This document shows positions 1 to 12,620 of a DNA stretch of 64,000 nt, piece after piece. Position 1 is the first letter of the stretch; every line of letters starts with the position of its first letter. Below the pieces are notes generated by a model. It was not told the origin of the DNA. It ran no database searches and worked only from the letters and a program-made list of their open reading frames with translations. The position numbers and the translations under genes are program-made. The DNA comes from Onchocerca lupi (taxonomy: Eukaryota; Nematoda; Chromadorea; Rhabditida; Onchocercidae): NCBI GenBank assembly GCA_028564675.1, contig JAOVVO010000015.1, positions 124,001-188,000 on the forward strand, written 5' to 3'.

Positions 1-520
1 ATTGAAATCAGTCATTAACCATCATTTTCTTCTGTCTAAACTATTAATGCAGGCAAATTTCGTCGAAATTTATCAACTGTTAACTCATGTATTATAAATA
101 ATCGCCATGAAGTCGTACTACTAGTAGTTATTTAGCTAAATGTTCAAGCTGTGTTAGGCCACGGATCGTTAATCTGAGAGGCCATTATTGTGCATATCTT
201 GACAAAAAACATCAGCTTTCTTTCATTTGTTCAGTGTTCCTCTATCAAGTGTACGAAAATTTTACCAACTATAAGAATTAAACGTTTGAAATATGATAAT
301 TTCGACTGAGCAAAGCAAACTAGTTTCTGGCACGATAGCTTTGGTTAAAATTAATAACATCAAATAATTGAAATTTAAATTTTAGCGTTTACTTTAGCCA
401 GAAATTACTTCTGAAACTACAGTAAGAATGAACGCTCTTCTCGATATAATATACGTTTCAAGAAATATTACAATTTTAATAAGTCATATTTCAAGTAGTA
501 AATTACGAGACTTGAACTAA

Positions 521-649
521 TCCGAAAGTTCTTAAACATGCGCCTATTCGAATGCAACGTTGTTGCACAATTTCAAATCAATCGGTGAAGAATTGAAACA
601 TTGTGTGGCAAGTAACAGCGAACAGTTATATTTTTATTTATATAGATTT
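521..649. repeat. Dispersed repeat, copy A
   Basis: Shares a series of words with the copies at 1150-1340 and 17037-17328: CGAAAGTTCTTAAAC, a GCGCCTATTCGAATGCAA-like block, TTTCAAATCAATCGGTGAA, and the closing block TTTATTTATATAGATTT. No coding capacity was seen. It lies just downstream of the WAP-domain gene on the minus strand, and its TTTATT block reads AATAAA on that strand. Non-autonomous element is an inference; no terminal repeats were identified. Confidence 0.7.
633..638 (-). terminator. Candidate poly(A) signal of the WAP-domain gene
   Basis: Reads AATAAA on the minus strand, 25 nt after the TGA at 663-665. It lies inside dispersed repeat copy A, so the repeat may provide the 3' end signal. 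Confidence 0.4.
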
Positions 650-662
650 GTATCCGTGATTT

Positions 663-2803
663 TCATGACTTATTCCAAGTGAACGACTGACCAGTTGTTT
701 GAAGGGGATGAATTGAAAACGAATTCACAGATGATGATTGTGGACTAAGTGCAACGACACATTCTCGACCACATCCGTTGCTGCAACATTTCAACGTACT
801 GCCACAATCACTATCACTATTGCACTGATATATACAAGTACGATCGAAAAAATGTCGACACTCTCCTGGCTTTATGGCTATCCTATTTCCAATCGATTGT
901 GATGCTGCAAAACAAAGGTGAATTACAATTATGAAATTGCAAATTTAACCGAAATTTCAGTTGTCTGTTTAATTTTCTCATTTTTACTTTTTAAAATAAC
1001 AAGAAATTTCATAATGAACGACTGATTTTAGGCAATGGTAGATGCCTAGTTTTTAAAATTTAAATTTGCTTCTTATTCATTTTCTTCGTTTTTTATTCTA
1101 ATTTTATTTCCCTGGCTCCCGGCGAATGCAAGAAATTGACGTATTAAAACGTTCCGTCCGTTCACTTACTTTTACCGGTTACAAGTGTGACAGGTTGAAG
1201 AAAAGTAGGCAAATCTATGTAAAAACACATGCCTATTTGGTGCAACATTATATCAAAATTTGAAAACAATCGGTGAAGAATTTGCAAAATTATGTCAGGA
1301 GTAACAGGAAACACTTGCTTTTCTGTTTATAAAAATCATTTTTCGTCTTTTTATTTTTACCGTTCTCTAATAACTCAATGTTTCTCTTACTGAAAGCATG
1401 ATACAAGTGCATTCTGCTGATTCGCTCACTGTCAAATAGTGTTTGTTTGCATTAACAATTTAATGAATCCAAGAGAATTTATAATGAAATTTTTGATAAT
1501 TAGTGTATCACTTTTGAAAAAGTCCTATGAATTCCATAATGGCAATTTGTATAACAGAAAACCTACACAAATTATCATTGAGGAAAATAATTTTGAAAAA
1601 ATAAACAAATGTATAAAATTAAACATTATATCTATCGATAGCGAATACGATGAAATCTAATTTACTTACAATAGTTATTTTAAATCATTATTTTGTAATT
1701 TATTCTATTCTGCCTCACTTATTTTTATTTCTTCCCATTCATTCGATGCTGTGTCATGACGATGAATTCAAATACAAAATCTAAAATATTGTAAATGATA
1801 GATTTATATAAAAACAATGAGTTAAGATACTGACAAGAATAGCGATGATATTAGCAAACTTACCAGTCTGTGATACACAAAACGCTGTACCATCAGTGTT
1901 ACGTTGACAATATTCGTTTGGTGCACACGCTTTTAACTAAAGATTTTATTTACCTTCCATTACAAGTTCAATCGATTTCGAAAAATTTTTATTAAATTTG
2001 CTAAAATTTTCATTAGATGAGAGCTTTTATAAAATCAACCCTCGGAAATTTTTATAATTTCGAGCAAATATCGATAATTGTATGCATGGAATCAAATATT
2101 CTTAGGTTAAGTTTAACAGTTCCGAAATTTTGCTTACAATTTTTTCAATAAATATGAAGATGCATTTTTTAAAATGAAAAGTCTTTGATAATCAATTATT
2201 GGAATAAGATGATACAATTATCTTGCTTGAAATCAAAGTATATGTTAGGAGAAGTTCGAATATCAATTTCAATTATCAGCAGCAGAAGTGATCAGTGAGT
2301 TAAGCCGAAATTCTGAAACTAATTATGCAACAAAAATATTTCGCTGTTATTGATTAGTTCACTGACAGGAATCGATAAGAATAAGCATGATCTGTCAGTT
2401 TACTGCTAATTATGATTATGACCAATATGGGATTTGTATTGTAATGTGTTCCAAGAAAAAATAATAGTATCAACTTTTGAAGAAATATAATAACATTAGC
2501 TTACAAATGCATGCATGAGAATGACACAAAAAAAAATGACAGAAAACTTACAAAACAGGGGATATCGGAACAGATGCACAAACATATCCCCAATATACCA
2601 GTTTGATAACCGAATGGACAATCAAGTACACATCCAGGCGGACGCCGACAAGAACGATCCGTGGATATACCAATGATTGGATTTTGCAAGTAAGTATTTT
2701 CCAGGCAGATCACTGATGATGAAAAGTGGTAAAAGAAAAAAATAATGGGTAGAAGTAGCATATTACAACAAATATTATAGTAATTGATAAGCTTCCATTG
2801 CAT
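663..2803 (-). CDS. Secreted antistasin-like plus WAP four-disulfide-core protein, 3 exons
   Basis: Exons (minus): 2803-2552, 1936-1864, 904-663; phases 0 and 1 match at both joins, giving 188 residues. A TTTGCAG acceptor lies 3 nt before the ATG, typical of spliced-leader addition, which decides the start. Residues 1 to about 33 form a signal peptide (hydrophobic core LLLPIIFFFYHF). Residues 52-83 carry an antistasin-like pattern (GCVLDCPFGY...CLCIC). Residues 88-104 are a small Cys-rich linker (CAPNEYCQRNTDGTAFC). Residues 120-158 are a WAP domain with all eight cysteines (124, 132, 136, 142, 148, 149, 153, 157), including the KCC motif. WAP and antistasin domains are typical of secreted protease inhibitors; inhibitory activity here is inferred. 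The last exon could instead splice at 691 (GTCAGT) and continue beyond the left edge. No orthologue recognised. Confidence 0.75.
1150..1340. repeat. Dispersed repeat, copy B
   Basis: Diverged copy of the 521-649 family, within the intron between exons 2 and 3 of the WAP gene. Shared blocks include GTGACAGGT, AAAGTAGGCAAATCTATGTA, ACATGCCTATT, GTGCAACATT and CAATCGGTGAAGAATTTG. The extra 5' part matches the longer copy at 17037-17328. Confidence 0.6.
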
Positions 2804-5800
2804 GATCTGCAAATTTATTACAGGAAAAGAATTGTTGATTTCCTCTTCAATTGACAATTGGCAAATTAAGTGAGGGGTGACATTTGTCTTTTTTATTTAC
2901 GCAATTAGTGCTTCACCTTTCAAATGTTATTTGGCTACAGATATGTCATTTCTTAAAATTATAATACAATAATAGCTTCAAATACTGAATTCTAACACTG
3001 TGAAATTTTTGCGAAGTTTTTTTATTGAAAGACTAGAAAATCTGCTGAAGAAATAGGATAACAATGGCAGTTGTATGACAATAATCGCCAACATCAGCAG
3101 CATCGTTGACGTGATTATTATTCCATATTAACCCTCCTTCTTCTCCATTATCAATCTATTGATACCGAGTTACTGCATGGAACGGATGAAATATCGTAAA
3201 GGAGGGATAAACATAAGTAGTAGAGATCGTAGGCACCATTTTTAGAGAATCGATGATCGATGCCAGCAAGTAATACAGATTTTAAATAATTCCGATACCT
3301 TTTGCCCATTTCCATTTCTCTCACTTATGACACAGTTTTACTCTGGAAGATTTATTTATTCGCCATTTGCGCCATTCAAAAACTTCCAAAATGACACTCC
3401 GTGACAATTATCCGTTCATGCATTCATCGCTCCCACATGTGTCGTATGTGTCTTCATGGAAATTCTAAGAACATTTTATTTTTGAGCTGAAATGATTCTA
3501 CAAAATAACTAATAATAATGTCTGTGCTACCTCACAAGCTATAAAGATTCGCAAAAATGATAGAAATCAGAGAATGTTCCCGGCTATTTCGATATCTTTA
3601 AATCGTTTTTTATGAATGATGAAATCAGCATTATGTGTGAAAGCAAATCAAAACTATTTGCAGATTTGCAATGAAAATATCGTTCTAAGCAAGGCGATGA
3701 ACTATTTTTTAAAACTGGTGGAGTAAGCATTTATCGAACAAATATTTGAATTATTTCACATTTTTGCTTGATAGTTGATGATCAGTGAAATTAACTGTGA
3801 TTATTTCCCTTCATTATTCGCAAGCGACAATCATTTTTGTACTGCTTTTGAAGTTCTTCCTGATCAACAATGATATTATAAATTGATAAGACGATTTAGT
3901 TCGGACAAATTAAAATGTCTTTTCAAATATCAACTTGAAAACCGAAAATCAAAAAGATACAAACGAGTTTTAGAAGCAGAATCTTCGCAAAACGAATTAT
4001 TAAATTTTGATTTAATTTAACGATTAAGCTGAATAATAAAAATGGATGATGCCGCATGGTACTCATAAACTACGATATGTTCACGGTATTTAAAATTACC
4101 GAAAAGGTAAAATTAACTCTCAATTCCGAACAATCCTTACCACCGCTTCAATCCAGGATTGCTAGATTTTAATGGTACTGTCCAAATTGCCACACTATTT
4201 GGCCTACGTGATTTTTCATATGTTTTGTTGAGAATTTATAAAATCAGTTTCCATCAAATGTATGAGAAAATTTCAAATTTCAAATTTAAATTCAAATTCT
4301 CAATTTTATGTTTTGTGTGATATTTTGAACTGGTTTTTTCGTTTCTTCAAATAGCTAATATCCCTACCTATTGAAAATTCAATGGAAAAATTTTACCCGC
4401 ATTTAGGCAAGAGCTTTTATCTAATCTTTTTCCTTTCCTGGATGCTTTTTTGTATTAAATGTTTCTTCCGGGAACAGTTTATTTTAGTTAATGATATTGA
4501 TAGCTTTGTAACAACTTCGATAATCTCAGGAATCGCTTTTACATAATTTACCTTTCCTTTGCTTTCTTAATCTTTAACTCGTTTGAAGCAAATTTGCTGT
4601 TAAAATAAATAAACAAATGTTATCTCTCATCCCATTTTTACATCTGTTTTTTACAATAAATGGTCGATTATTATCTCATTTTGACTTTTGACCATTCGCT
4701 GTAACGCTACGATCGAAAAGCTTAGTATCATTATTATTTTAATAAAATTCAAAGTTGTGCAATAAAAGTTGATCGAATTAACAAATTCATGTATTTTCTT
4801 CCAATCAGCTTGTGCCTCATGTTATTGCAATAATCAAAATTGATGAACTACATTCATGATTCTGTAAAATTCAAATTTCTGAGAAAGGAATGTATGTTTG
4901 ATCCTGAAATTTTATTAAAACACCGATAGTTTCACTAGAGCCATAAGTCGAATCTTTCATTGAAACTGTCGTGAAAGTAATTCGTGAAAGGTTGTTCGTT
5001 GGAGATTGGTACAGATGATTTTGTTGTTTAACGGTATAATGAAGTCCTTGATATGGCGAATTTCATTTGCTATAACTACGGTAAACAATGAATTGATGAA
5101 TATCGATAAAACAACCGACAATTTCGACTTCTTTTTGATAGTAGGGAAATTATCTTCGGATTACTGGTATTGGGAATTGATTAAGTTTGATGAAGTTTGG
5201 TAAGCGCAGATCGTCGAAAGTGACCAGAGCAAAGGACTGAATGAATGAATCCCTTCAGATAAGAACCTTATCACAGCGAAGTTATTTACTTCGTGTCACC
5301 TTAGCAACACACAATTTACAATATGTTAATTATAACATAAAGGTCAAAAGTTTGCATATACAAAGATTTTTGATTATTTTGTCATATTTATATTCCAAAA
5401 AAATTATTTCGGTATTTCCGATAGTAACGTAAATAAAAAGTGCTGTACTGATATATATTATTTAGACTATTGCAAAATGCTTTATTGATTGCTGCTTTAA
5501 GAAACGCCTTTCTTGTGTTAAACATGATCTCATTGATATTTCCCATCTTATTTGCTTGACTTGTTGCTATATATCATCTTACTGTATAGCACTGAGTTTT
5601 TCAAGTAAAATCTAGCATATGATTAATTTCATTGATAATTGCTTATGTAAAACCATTAATAAAAAACTTTTAGATGCATCGATTTAAAAATGGTGACACA
5701 AAGATCTGTCAAGATTTAACCGATAAAACTATCATGATATATGTCATGGATGTTACACAGTAAAGCATTTATCAATCCACTGGATGAAGTAAACGAGACT

Positions 5801-6344
5801 GAGCAACAGTGCCCCATTCGACACAAAATTCTGAAAATCTAAACTTCCAGAATATTGTGTCGAATGGGATACTGCTCAGTCTCGTTTACTTAATCTTTTG
5901 TGAAAAGAATTATCTTCTTGTCTTATAATGTGACCTTCGATTTCTAAGAAAAAAAAAGTCAATTTTGAATTTTTTGTTGTATTTATAAAGGAATGAAGTT
6001 GTGTTATCATTACAATAACGATTCTTCACTGTCAACTTTGCTGCTACAATAAAATTCTCACTTCGTTGTAATTTCTTAGTCAAGGATAGATATAACAAAA
6101 ATAAGGGAGAAGATAAATGAAAAATTCTGCATAATGATCGCAAGATTAATATTACTGAACGATCAGAATAAATTAAAGTTAATCAAGACATCAATGCTAT
6201 CTAGAAATCCAATCAAAGATGGATAACGTACAGACATAAAGTTATGCCTAATACAAAATATTGTCCAGTTTTTTTTTTCGCCAAGGAAGTAAATTATATT
6301 TACTCTAGGATTACTTCCTTTTTAGTTACTTAAATTATGAAATC
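2804..6344. other. Intergenic AT-rich stretch
   Basis: Between the signal-peptide exon of the WAP gene and the last exon of the gene ending at 6345. Short ORFs on both strands (for example 5006-5203 and 5241-5432 plus) show no domain, no splice framework and AT-driven codons. The only clear structure is the inverted repeat at 5787-5891. No tRNA, rRNA or conserved exon recognised. Confidence 0.5.
5787..5891. repeat. Long inverted repeat (hairpin)
   Basis: Left arm 5787-5833 begins AAGTAAACGAGACTGAGCA and includes CCCATTCGACACA. Right arm 5848-5891 is its reverse complement, with a small bulge around AACAGTGC versus GTAT and one mismatch. The loop is about 14 nt. Could be a short foldback MITE or a small-RNA hairpin; the sequence does not decide. 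Confidence 0.8.
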
Positions 6345-7547
6345 TTAAAACATGTAGCGAGGACGAAGAAAATCGGTTGGAGTTACTCTTTCTTCATTAT
6401 CTATATCATAGTCAAAATCTGCACCCAACAAGGGAGTATGATCAATTGATGGCTGAGAGTGCTCCTGCAAATTCATGAAATGTCTCGAAAATTGGTAAAA
6501 TTTGAAAAGTTTTATTCGGTTACGCTAGTTAACATATGATTTTCACGCGTTACAACCAGTCCTGGCGGAATTAGAAGGAATTCATGAAAGTATACAACTT
6601 TTATATTGGAGTGATCTCGTCATTACTATCAATAGTATATCTACTGAATTTCCTTGCTTGCTATACTTAAATTGAATATTTAATGTCCCAGTGTATTACA
6701 ATTCTCCCAGAGATTCTACTGTATCTTTGTTAAACGAAATTAAATTATTATCTATCCCTTCCAACCATTTTATCCATTAATTTTCAACAGAATCAGAATG
6801 AAACAAGGAAAAGTATCCAGCTGAATCGCATACATTGTTGCTTTTTTTTCCGCTCCCTTCTCTTTCCTTCAGCATCACGACGCTATAATAGATCTACTAA
6901 ATCCAGTTCATACTAACAGCATATATTTTGAGGACATTTATCATCGTAAAAAGATCAACTTTGGAAATTTGAATTAACGAACTATTTTTTTGTAAAAACT
7001 CTGATGTTCTCCAATAAATAAATTTGGAAAATGAGCCGAAACGGTTCACCTTTCTCGCCGCATCTATCTGCAATCATTATTCACCTGCACATTTCAAAAT
7101 TTAACAAGTAAAATTAGCAGAATTAGTCTGAAATAATTTTTTTTTTCAAACTACAAAGTGAGTTGATAACTTTAATTCGATCCATTATCTGGACAACATT
7201 CTTGACTTACTTCGGGGAATCTTTTGATGAAGGAAGTTAAAAGAAAAGATTTTAGTTTTATCTCTACAATTGTTGCCAGCTTGTTTAACTTTTCTAATAA
7301 AGAGAAATGATCTCGAAATCAACACTAATTAGGAAAAATGCAATAAAATTATTAATTAATACTTCATATGATTCAATCTCAACAAATTTTATGAGACATT
7401 TGTTGCACTAAATATAAAAAGAATTCAACGAGACATTGATTACGAATTGAGCGATATCATTTGTAATCGACCTATTGTTGTGATTATTTAAATCAGTTAC
7501 CTTTGACTGCATTGCGTTGAAGTCAAATTTCAAATTCCGAATCCACC
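6345..7547 (-). CDS. Last two exons of an unrecognised gene (5' part not found)
   Basis: Exon 7547-7501 sits between an AATAGCAG acceptor and a GTAACT donor and encodes WIRNLKFDFNAMQSK, entering in phase 1 and leaving in phase 0. Exon 6464-6345 has a TTTGCAG acceptor and encodes 39 residues ending in LRPRYMF and a TAA stop; it includes an acidic stretch (DFDYDIDNEER). Phases agree across the join, and base composition is richer in GC than the surroundings. The upstream exon must end in phase 1; none was located confidently to the right. The short WIRNLKF segment weakly recalls laminin-G sequence, but that is not enough to name it. An acidic cytoplasmic tail is equally possible. Confidence 0.5.
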
Positions 7548-7889
7548 CTGCTATTAAAACTTTTTGGAAATTCCGCTTCTGCACAAATTTTAGGCTAATT
7601 CAAAGCAGTAATAAAACCAGCATAATCTTAATCAAAGTATTTCTATTTCCAGAATCGCATTTGCATCATATTGAAGACTTGGATGCAATGAAATAACAGA
7701 AACTAGGCTTTTAGCCATGACTCTATAAGCCTAAACCATCGGCCGAGACGGGACAATTTAAATTATTCGAACAAATTTAATCTGAATCTGATGTCTGTAT
7801 GAGCAATACGGTTACACTTCAACAAATCGATAGCATCATCATCTGTCTAGCCAACAGCAACAGCTAGCTCAAATAAGTACAAATAAATA

Positions 7890-7960
7890 TATACACATAC
7901 ATAAACGCCCACGCGCACACATACTCACCCACGCACACGCACACATGCACAGATATATAT
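7890..7960. repeat. CA-rich simple sequence
   Basis: Imperfect (CA)n/(ACGC)n run with embedded ATAC units, followed by ATATAT. Confidence 0.8.
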
Positions 7961-8777
7961 GAGTGTATTGACAACTGCTATGATTAGAGATCTATTCCAC
8001 GTATCATCAGAAAAGCTAAAAAAAGTATGAGCGGTAATGAATGAAACAGGATAACTCATTTAGAAAGAATAAAATTTTACTGAACTGAGCTCGATCCATC
8101 ATTTCATATGTTTTCTATCCTAGCCTAGTCACTACGAGAGGACAGCATCTGGACAGTCCGGGAAGAAACGATAGCATTCCTCGGATATTCATTCGTCCCT
8201 TCCTTGTATCATTCGATGCTGAAATTATTACCATCAATCATTCCGGGTAAATAAGGAGTAAGGAGCAGTAATGTTCAAATTTCAAAGAACTTAATTTAAT
8301 TGATGAATCATAGCATTGTAATTGCAGCTATTTCTAGTTTTAATTAAATTTCATTTCAGTTAACTCTTCTTTTCTTTCAGGTTATAAATTTCAGCAATAA
8401 AAAACCATTCTTATTTTCGTCTCATTACTCTTTTTATGAAACTAAAAATTTGTCTTTTAAAAAATTTGTGTGTAACGAATAACACAGAAGTGGAATAACT
8501 GAATGAATCATTTTGCTATAAGATATGATCATGAGAGTTATTGAAAATAACACCATCTCTTCAAGCAATAATTATACAATACGAGCAGTTTCGAAATCGA
8601 GTATAATAAGGCAAAATGAAGTAACCAGGATGGCAAGGAATCAAATGATAAATCACTAAAAAACGCTGCTGCTGATAACGCAAAACACGAAAATCGTCAC
8701 GACTGATTTCAGATACTACGAAGTTAGTTGTACCACGTGCGAAAAGCGAATGAATGAGTTAGTTAAGGTAACACTGA

Positions 8778-9017
8778 ATGCATCTTTTCTGCAAAAAGAA
8801 GATGACTAGGACGATCAGCAACATATTGCAGAAATACTGGATCAAAGAAACGATAGTTTTTCTGGATTACATCGGTGCACTCATTCAGACACCGAAGCAT
8901 CCGGACATCGAAGCAATGCTTAACAAATATAATAATTTCTCAAAACTTCCAGATTTCAGTTATTGTGATCGAACAGTGGAAAAATATTATTGGTTTCAGT
9001 TCATTTTTGCTTTCTAA
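8778..9017 (+). other. Weak coding candidate, 79-residue ORF
   Basis: The stretch from about 8802 to 8990 is less AT-biased than its flanks and encodes a varied, non-repetitive sequence (for example ALIQTPKHPDIEAMLNKY). No family recognised. The C-terminal YYWFQFIFAF reads like run-on into AT-rich DNA, so a donor or a decayed gene is possible. Upstream 8620-8715 also has a partly open reading frame with stops, which favours a pseudogene or element remnant. Confidence 0.25.
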
Positions 9018-10783
9018 CGGTACCTTCTTTTAGTCTTAATATTACTGCCTATGGAATTTCGATCACTTGTAATTAAACTATTTTTTTTTTCTTCTATAAT
9101 ATAATTTATAATGTAACGTATATACTGTAACTTCTTTTTTTTGAAATCGGATTTTTCGGATAATTTTTCATCTCTTGTTCCAAACTGTTCTTTCTTATAA
9201 TTACGAGTCAAGCTGTTCGCTATGTTAATTAAAAGCAAAATCTCTGGTCATATTGCCTCAACGTTTTCACTTGTACATTTCTTCTGGACAAGATTCTCTT
9301 TCCTTTTATTTTCATAAATCAGCAAGCAAGGAAACATTCCGTAAACTTTTGAAAAAAAATAAATTTTGATTTACTTCACTTGGATTCATTTTCTTTCTTT
9401 TTTCTGAACGTATCGTTCGCCATTATGCATGCAAAAAAAAAAAAAAAAAATGCCAAAAATGTTAGGCGTATAATACAGCGTTGCTGCAATATGAAATAAA
9501 ACTTGCTACTTCATTCCTTGTTTTGTTGATTATAACACCTTTTGCGGTGATCTTTGAATGAATGCCTACCTTAGTGTATTTATATCTTAGAAATGACAGA
9601 TGAATGAAGGAATGAGAATAGAGCTACTCCGAATAGTTAATTTGCTTCCTCAGATTTTTTTATTGATTTATTGCACGGTTTCCAAAGTTCATATTTTTAG
9701 CCAAATTCTGGAAGTCCAATCATGGAAATGACTTCGCCAGGAATTATAAGAAGGCATTAATAAATAATAGTGATACCACAGAATTATATTAAAAACGATT
9801 CGAAATGAAAAAAATCTAGCTTGTGAATAACTGGAGTTTAGTTAATAAACATGAAAGTCTGAATGAATCATGTATGACCTATAATTCATTGTCCCGATTT
9901 TCTTGCTGATATTCTTGGCTTTATTTGGGAAACTTTGAATTTAACCTTGCATGGCCACAATAAACTAATATAATATTTCTCTGAATAAGTTTAGAATTTG
10001 AAAGCGAATGAAATTATATATACAGATGAGAGAAATCTCTTCGAAAGATCGTTGAGGACAGGAAGTTGGGAAAATGATTAAGAAAAAAGTGAAAATAACT
10101 CAAGCCTACATGGAAAATAAGTCATTGATATCCATTTATCAAGGGCATCCAGGATATGACATCTCATTAAGAAACTTTTAAATTCAATATATGGTGTGAT
10201 ACTATCGAAATACCGAACTATCTTGATTTAAGGCAATTTTAGAAATTCTCATTCCAAACTACTGATATGATTTTATGCGGCAAATAAATATTTATTTAAC
10301 ACGACCTTCATTATGAAGAAAATATATACTTGAGTTGTAGATGTCTATAAAATTCTGTTCTAAGCAAAATTTGTATATTCTATTTGGTCTGGTATTGCTG
10401 ATAAAATTGATATTGATAAGAAAACGTTTAGTTATACAGTCCTACCCTTTTTCCATTATTTTCCATTTCATAAAAAAATTGAGCAGTCCCAAACACTATT
10501 TAATCAACTTATTTATACTAATCAATTAACTTTGCAGCACTCCGTGCATTTCTGTGAAAAGCAGTATCTCGGCTGTTTGAACATCATTATTCAATTTCTA
10601 ACGGAATGAAGCTTCTTTGAATTAAAGAAGTGATTTCTGCAAAAATTTTAATATCATTTTGATTGGTGGATGACGCAACTTGTGAAAAAAAGCAAAGTAC
10701 ACCGCAATTTACTTCTGAAATGCATAAAGTTTGCTATCCGATTTCGTTAAAATTAAAAATTTTCAACCGTCCGTTCATCTAAC

Positions 10784-10864
10784 GAGGCATGAAGTTGCAG
10801 ATTTCGAGTGATTGACGGAAGCAAACTCAAGCCATGCCGTTTGATCCACTCCATTGCTTGCATC
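10784..10864 (-). other. Possible 81-nt exon
   Basis: Flanked on the minus strand by a TTTGTAG acceptor and a GTTAGA donor, phase 0 to 0, encoding 27 residues beginning DASNGVDQTAWLEFASVN. A second frame is also open across it (MQAMEWIKRHGLSLL...). Phase 0 at its end does not fit the phase-1 entry of the exon at 7547, so it is not demonstrably part of that gene. Confidence 0.25.
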
Positions 10865-11339
10865 CTACAAACCAAATCATTTGATTTGAAATCACGATGA
10901 TGATATTTTTGTAATTAAATTTCATCGCATTGTGCCTAAGAGTGGAGGTTATCGCTCGATGATATTTTCTGGTCTGAGCGATCTAAAATTAATTACCTAT
11001 GTGGTATCATTGCAAATGCAGCAACGCTTCTAGCACATCATTGATTACTGCCAATTTTTCTTCGTTTCTCCTACTCCGAAAGTTCACTTTTGAAACAAAC
11101 TTGCTATTTGAAAGTAAAAGCCTTCGCGACTATCTTGTTTATTTTCAATTAATTTAATTTATTTCATCAATATTTAATTAATTTCGAGTGCAATCTCCTT
11201 TTTTTTTTTGGGATTAGAATCCATTTGGGGCAATAGTATTGAAACCAACCTATGGCCATGATAACATACGCAAGGAAAATGGGATAATATCTCGCGTTGA
11301 TGGGCCAATGCTATGGTTGAGTTATATATCCATCACACA

Positions 11340-12620
11340 AATGCGTGAGTTCCTCTCACGGCAGTGGTGAACTTTTGGCACCTCACGTCCCAAGCGTCGA
11401 CCGCTTCCTTACGTGTTATTTCAATCAACCATGACTCTCAGCACTGCAAAGTTGCACTGAATAAACAAATAACGTAGAAGTTAGACAGGAATCTGCAATC
11501 TTTCTCTCTTTCTTTTCAGCTTCAGCAAATATACTGCAACCTTGTGCGAGCTCCACTCTCTCTCAACGCCCACATATCATCTACCCACCCATCCATCCAC
11601 CCACTTACCACCCACCTCCATCGTAATGCTCTTTGCCTCAGAAACGTTGTCGACCTATAAGAGTTCCTTCATTTATAACGTTATGTTTCCTTTCTGTCAG
11701 ATAGTTACGCTTGCCATTCAACGTTTCACTTAGGACAGAAAAGCACGTTGCGTTGACGGATCCGTGATATTCTCCAAGCATGTGTAACGTAAGGCCCAAC
11801 TGATGACAATTCCACTAGAAGATGTGTGCCATGTTTGGCACCTACACGTACGTGTGACCATGAATTTGCGTGATCGCACGCACGTGTGCCATATCTATAT
11901 GTGTGTGCAAGTGAGTGCATGTGAATGTGCGCGTATCTCTGTGCATTTTGTGCGCGCGTGCGTGGGGGTTGCATTGTAATGATAGGTGGGTGGCTTGTTT
12001 AGCTGTCTGTCTTCTTGCCTCTGCGCATCCCTCCCTCCTAACATCAACGCTTGACTGGAGAGGGAATTGTAGCTTTTCCTTGGACAAAGGAGGGAACAAA
12101 CTCTCTGTCTCTCCTTTCTTTTTCCAGACACTATCATCTTGTATCGAGATCTTGCTATTGTTACTTTTATGTACTCTGTCTGTCCATCCGTCTACCTCTT
12201 CTCACACGCCATGGGTTTTCCACAATAATGCACTCGCAGCCTCCTGCCTCCTTCTCATCTCGCCCACACATCCAATTCTGCTTTGGTGTTTCTCGACTGC
12301 GTGTTGATCATGAAGCCCACGCGCATTACCACTCTAGCAAGTTGTATCTCTCCACGTATATTACGCTTTACCATAGATTCCACACGTGTTATTATCATTT
12401 GTCATTCATCATTCTGCACGCAAACTTTCATATGCACTCAAATTTCGCTATATTTTCTTAATTCTTCATTTGTCTCCAACATTACCATCGAAAAAAGCGC
12501 GCATTTGCAAGCTCTGCTACTATCGTTTACAAGAAATCGCTAGAATGGTACCTGTAAAAGCAATCTCCGTCGCATCCTCTCCTTTTCCCAATCGCTTATT
12601 TTCATCCTTTCAATTTTAAA
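11340..12620. other. GC/CpG-richer, pyrimidine-rich island
   Basis: Base composition changes abruptly: repeated CCCAC/CATCC blocks at 11560-11630, CACGTACGTGTG and ACGCACGTGTGC palindromic words near 11846-11890, TGCGCGCGTGCG at 11950-11960, and CT-rich plus-strand sequence to 12620. Several ORFs are open on both strands, as expected from low stop density, and none shows a domain or splice frame. It lies 2-3 kb upstream of the EGR gene, so a promoter or 5' UTR region is a reasonable inference. Confidence 0.5.

Larger units (their letters stand above)
7548..11339. other. Gene-poor stretch with isolated weak ORFs
   Basis: Contains a CA-rich simple repeat (7890-7960), a plus-strand ORF (8778-9017), a possible minus exon (10784-10864), poly-A/T tracts (for example near 9426) and otherwise AT-rich sequence. 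No complete gene model could be built. Upstream exons of the gene ending at 6345 may lie here unrecognised. Confidence 0.4.

Noticed and set aside
11726..12619. Cluster of overlapping ORFs of 77-136 codons on both strands
   Set aside because: All frames are open because local GC is higher; no domain, and repeated His/Thr/Cys reflects CA/CACA simple sequence.
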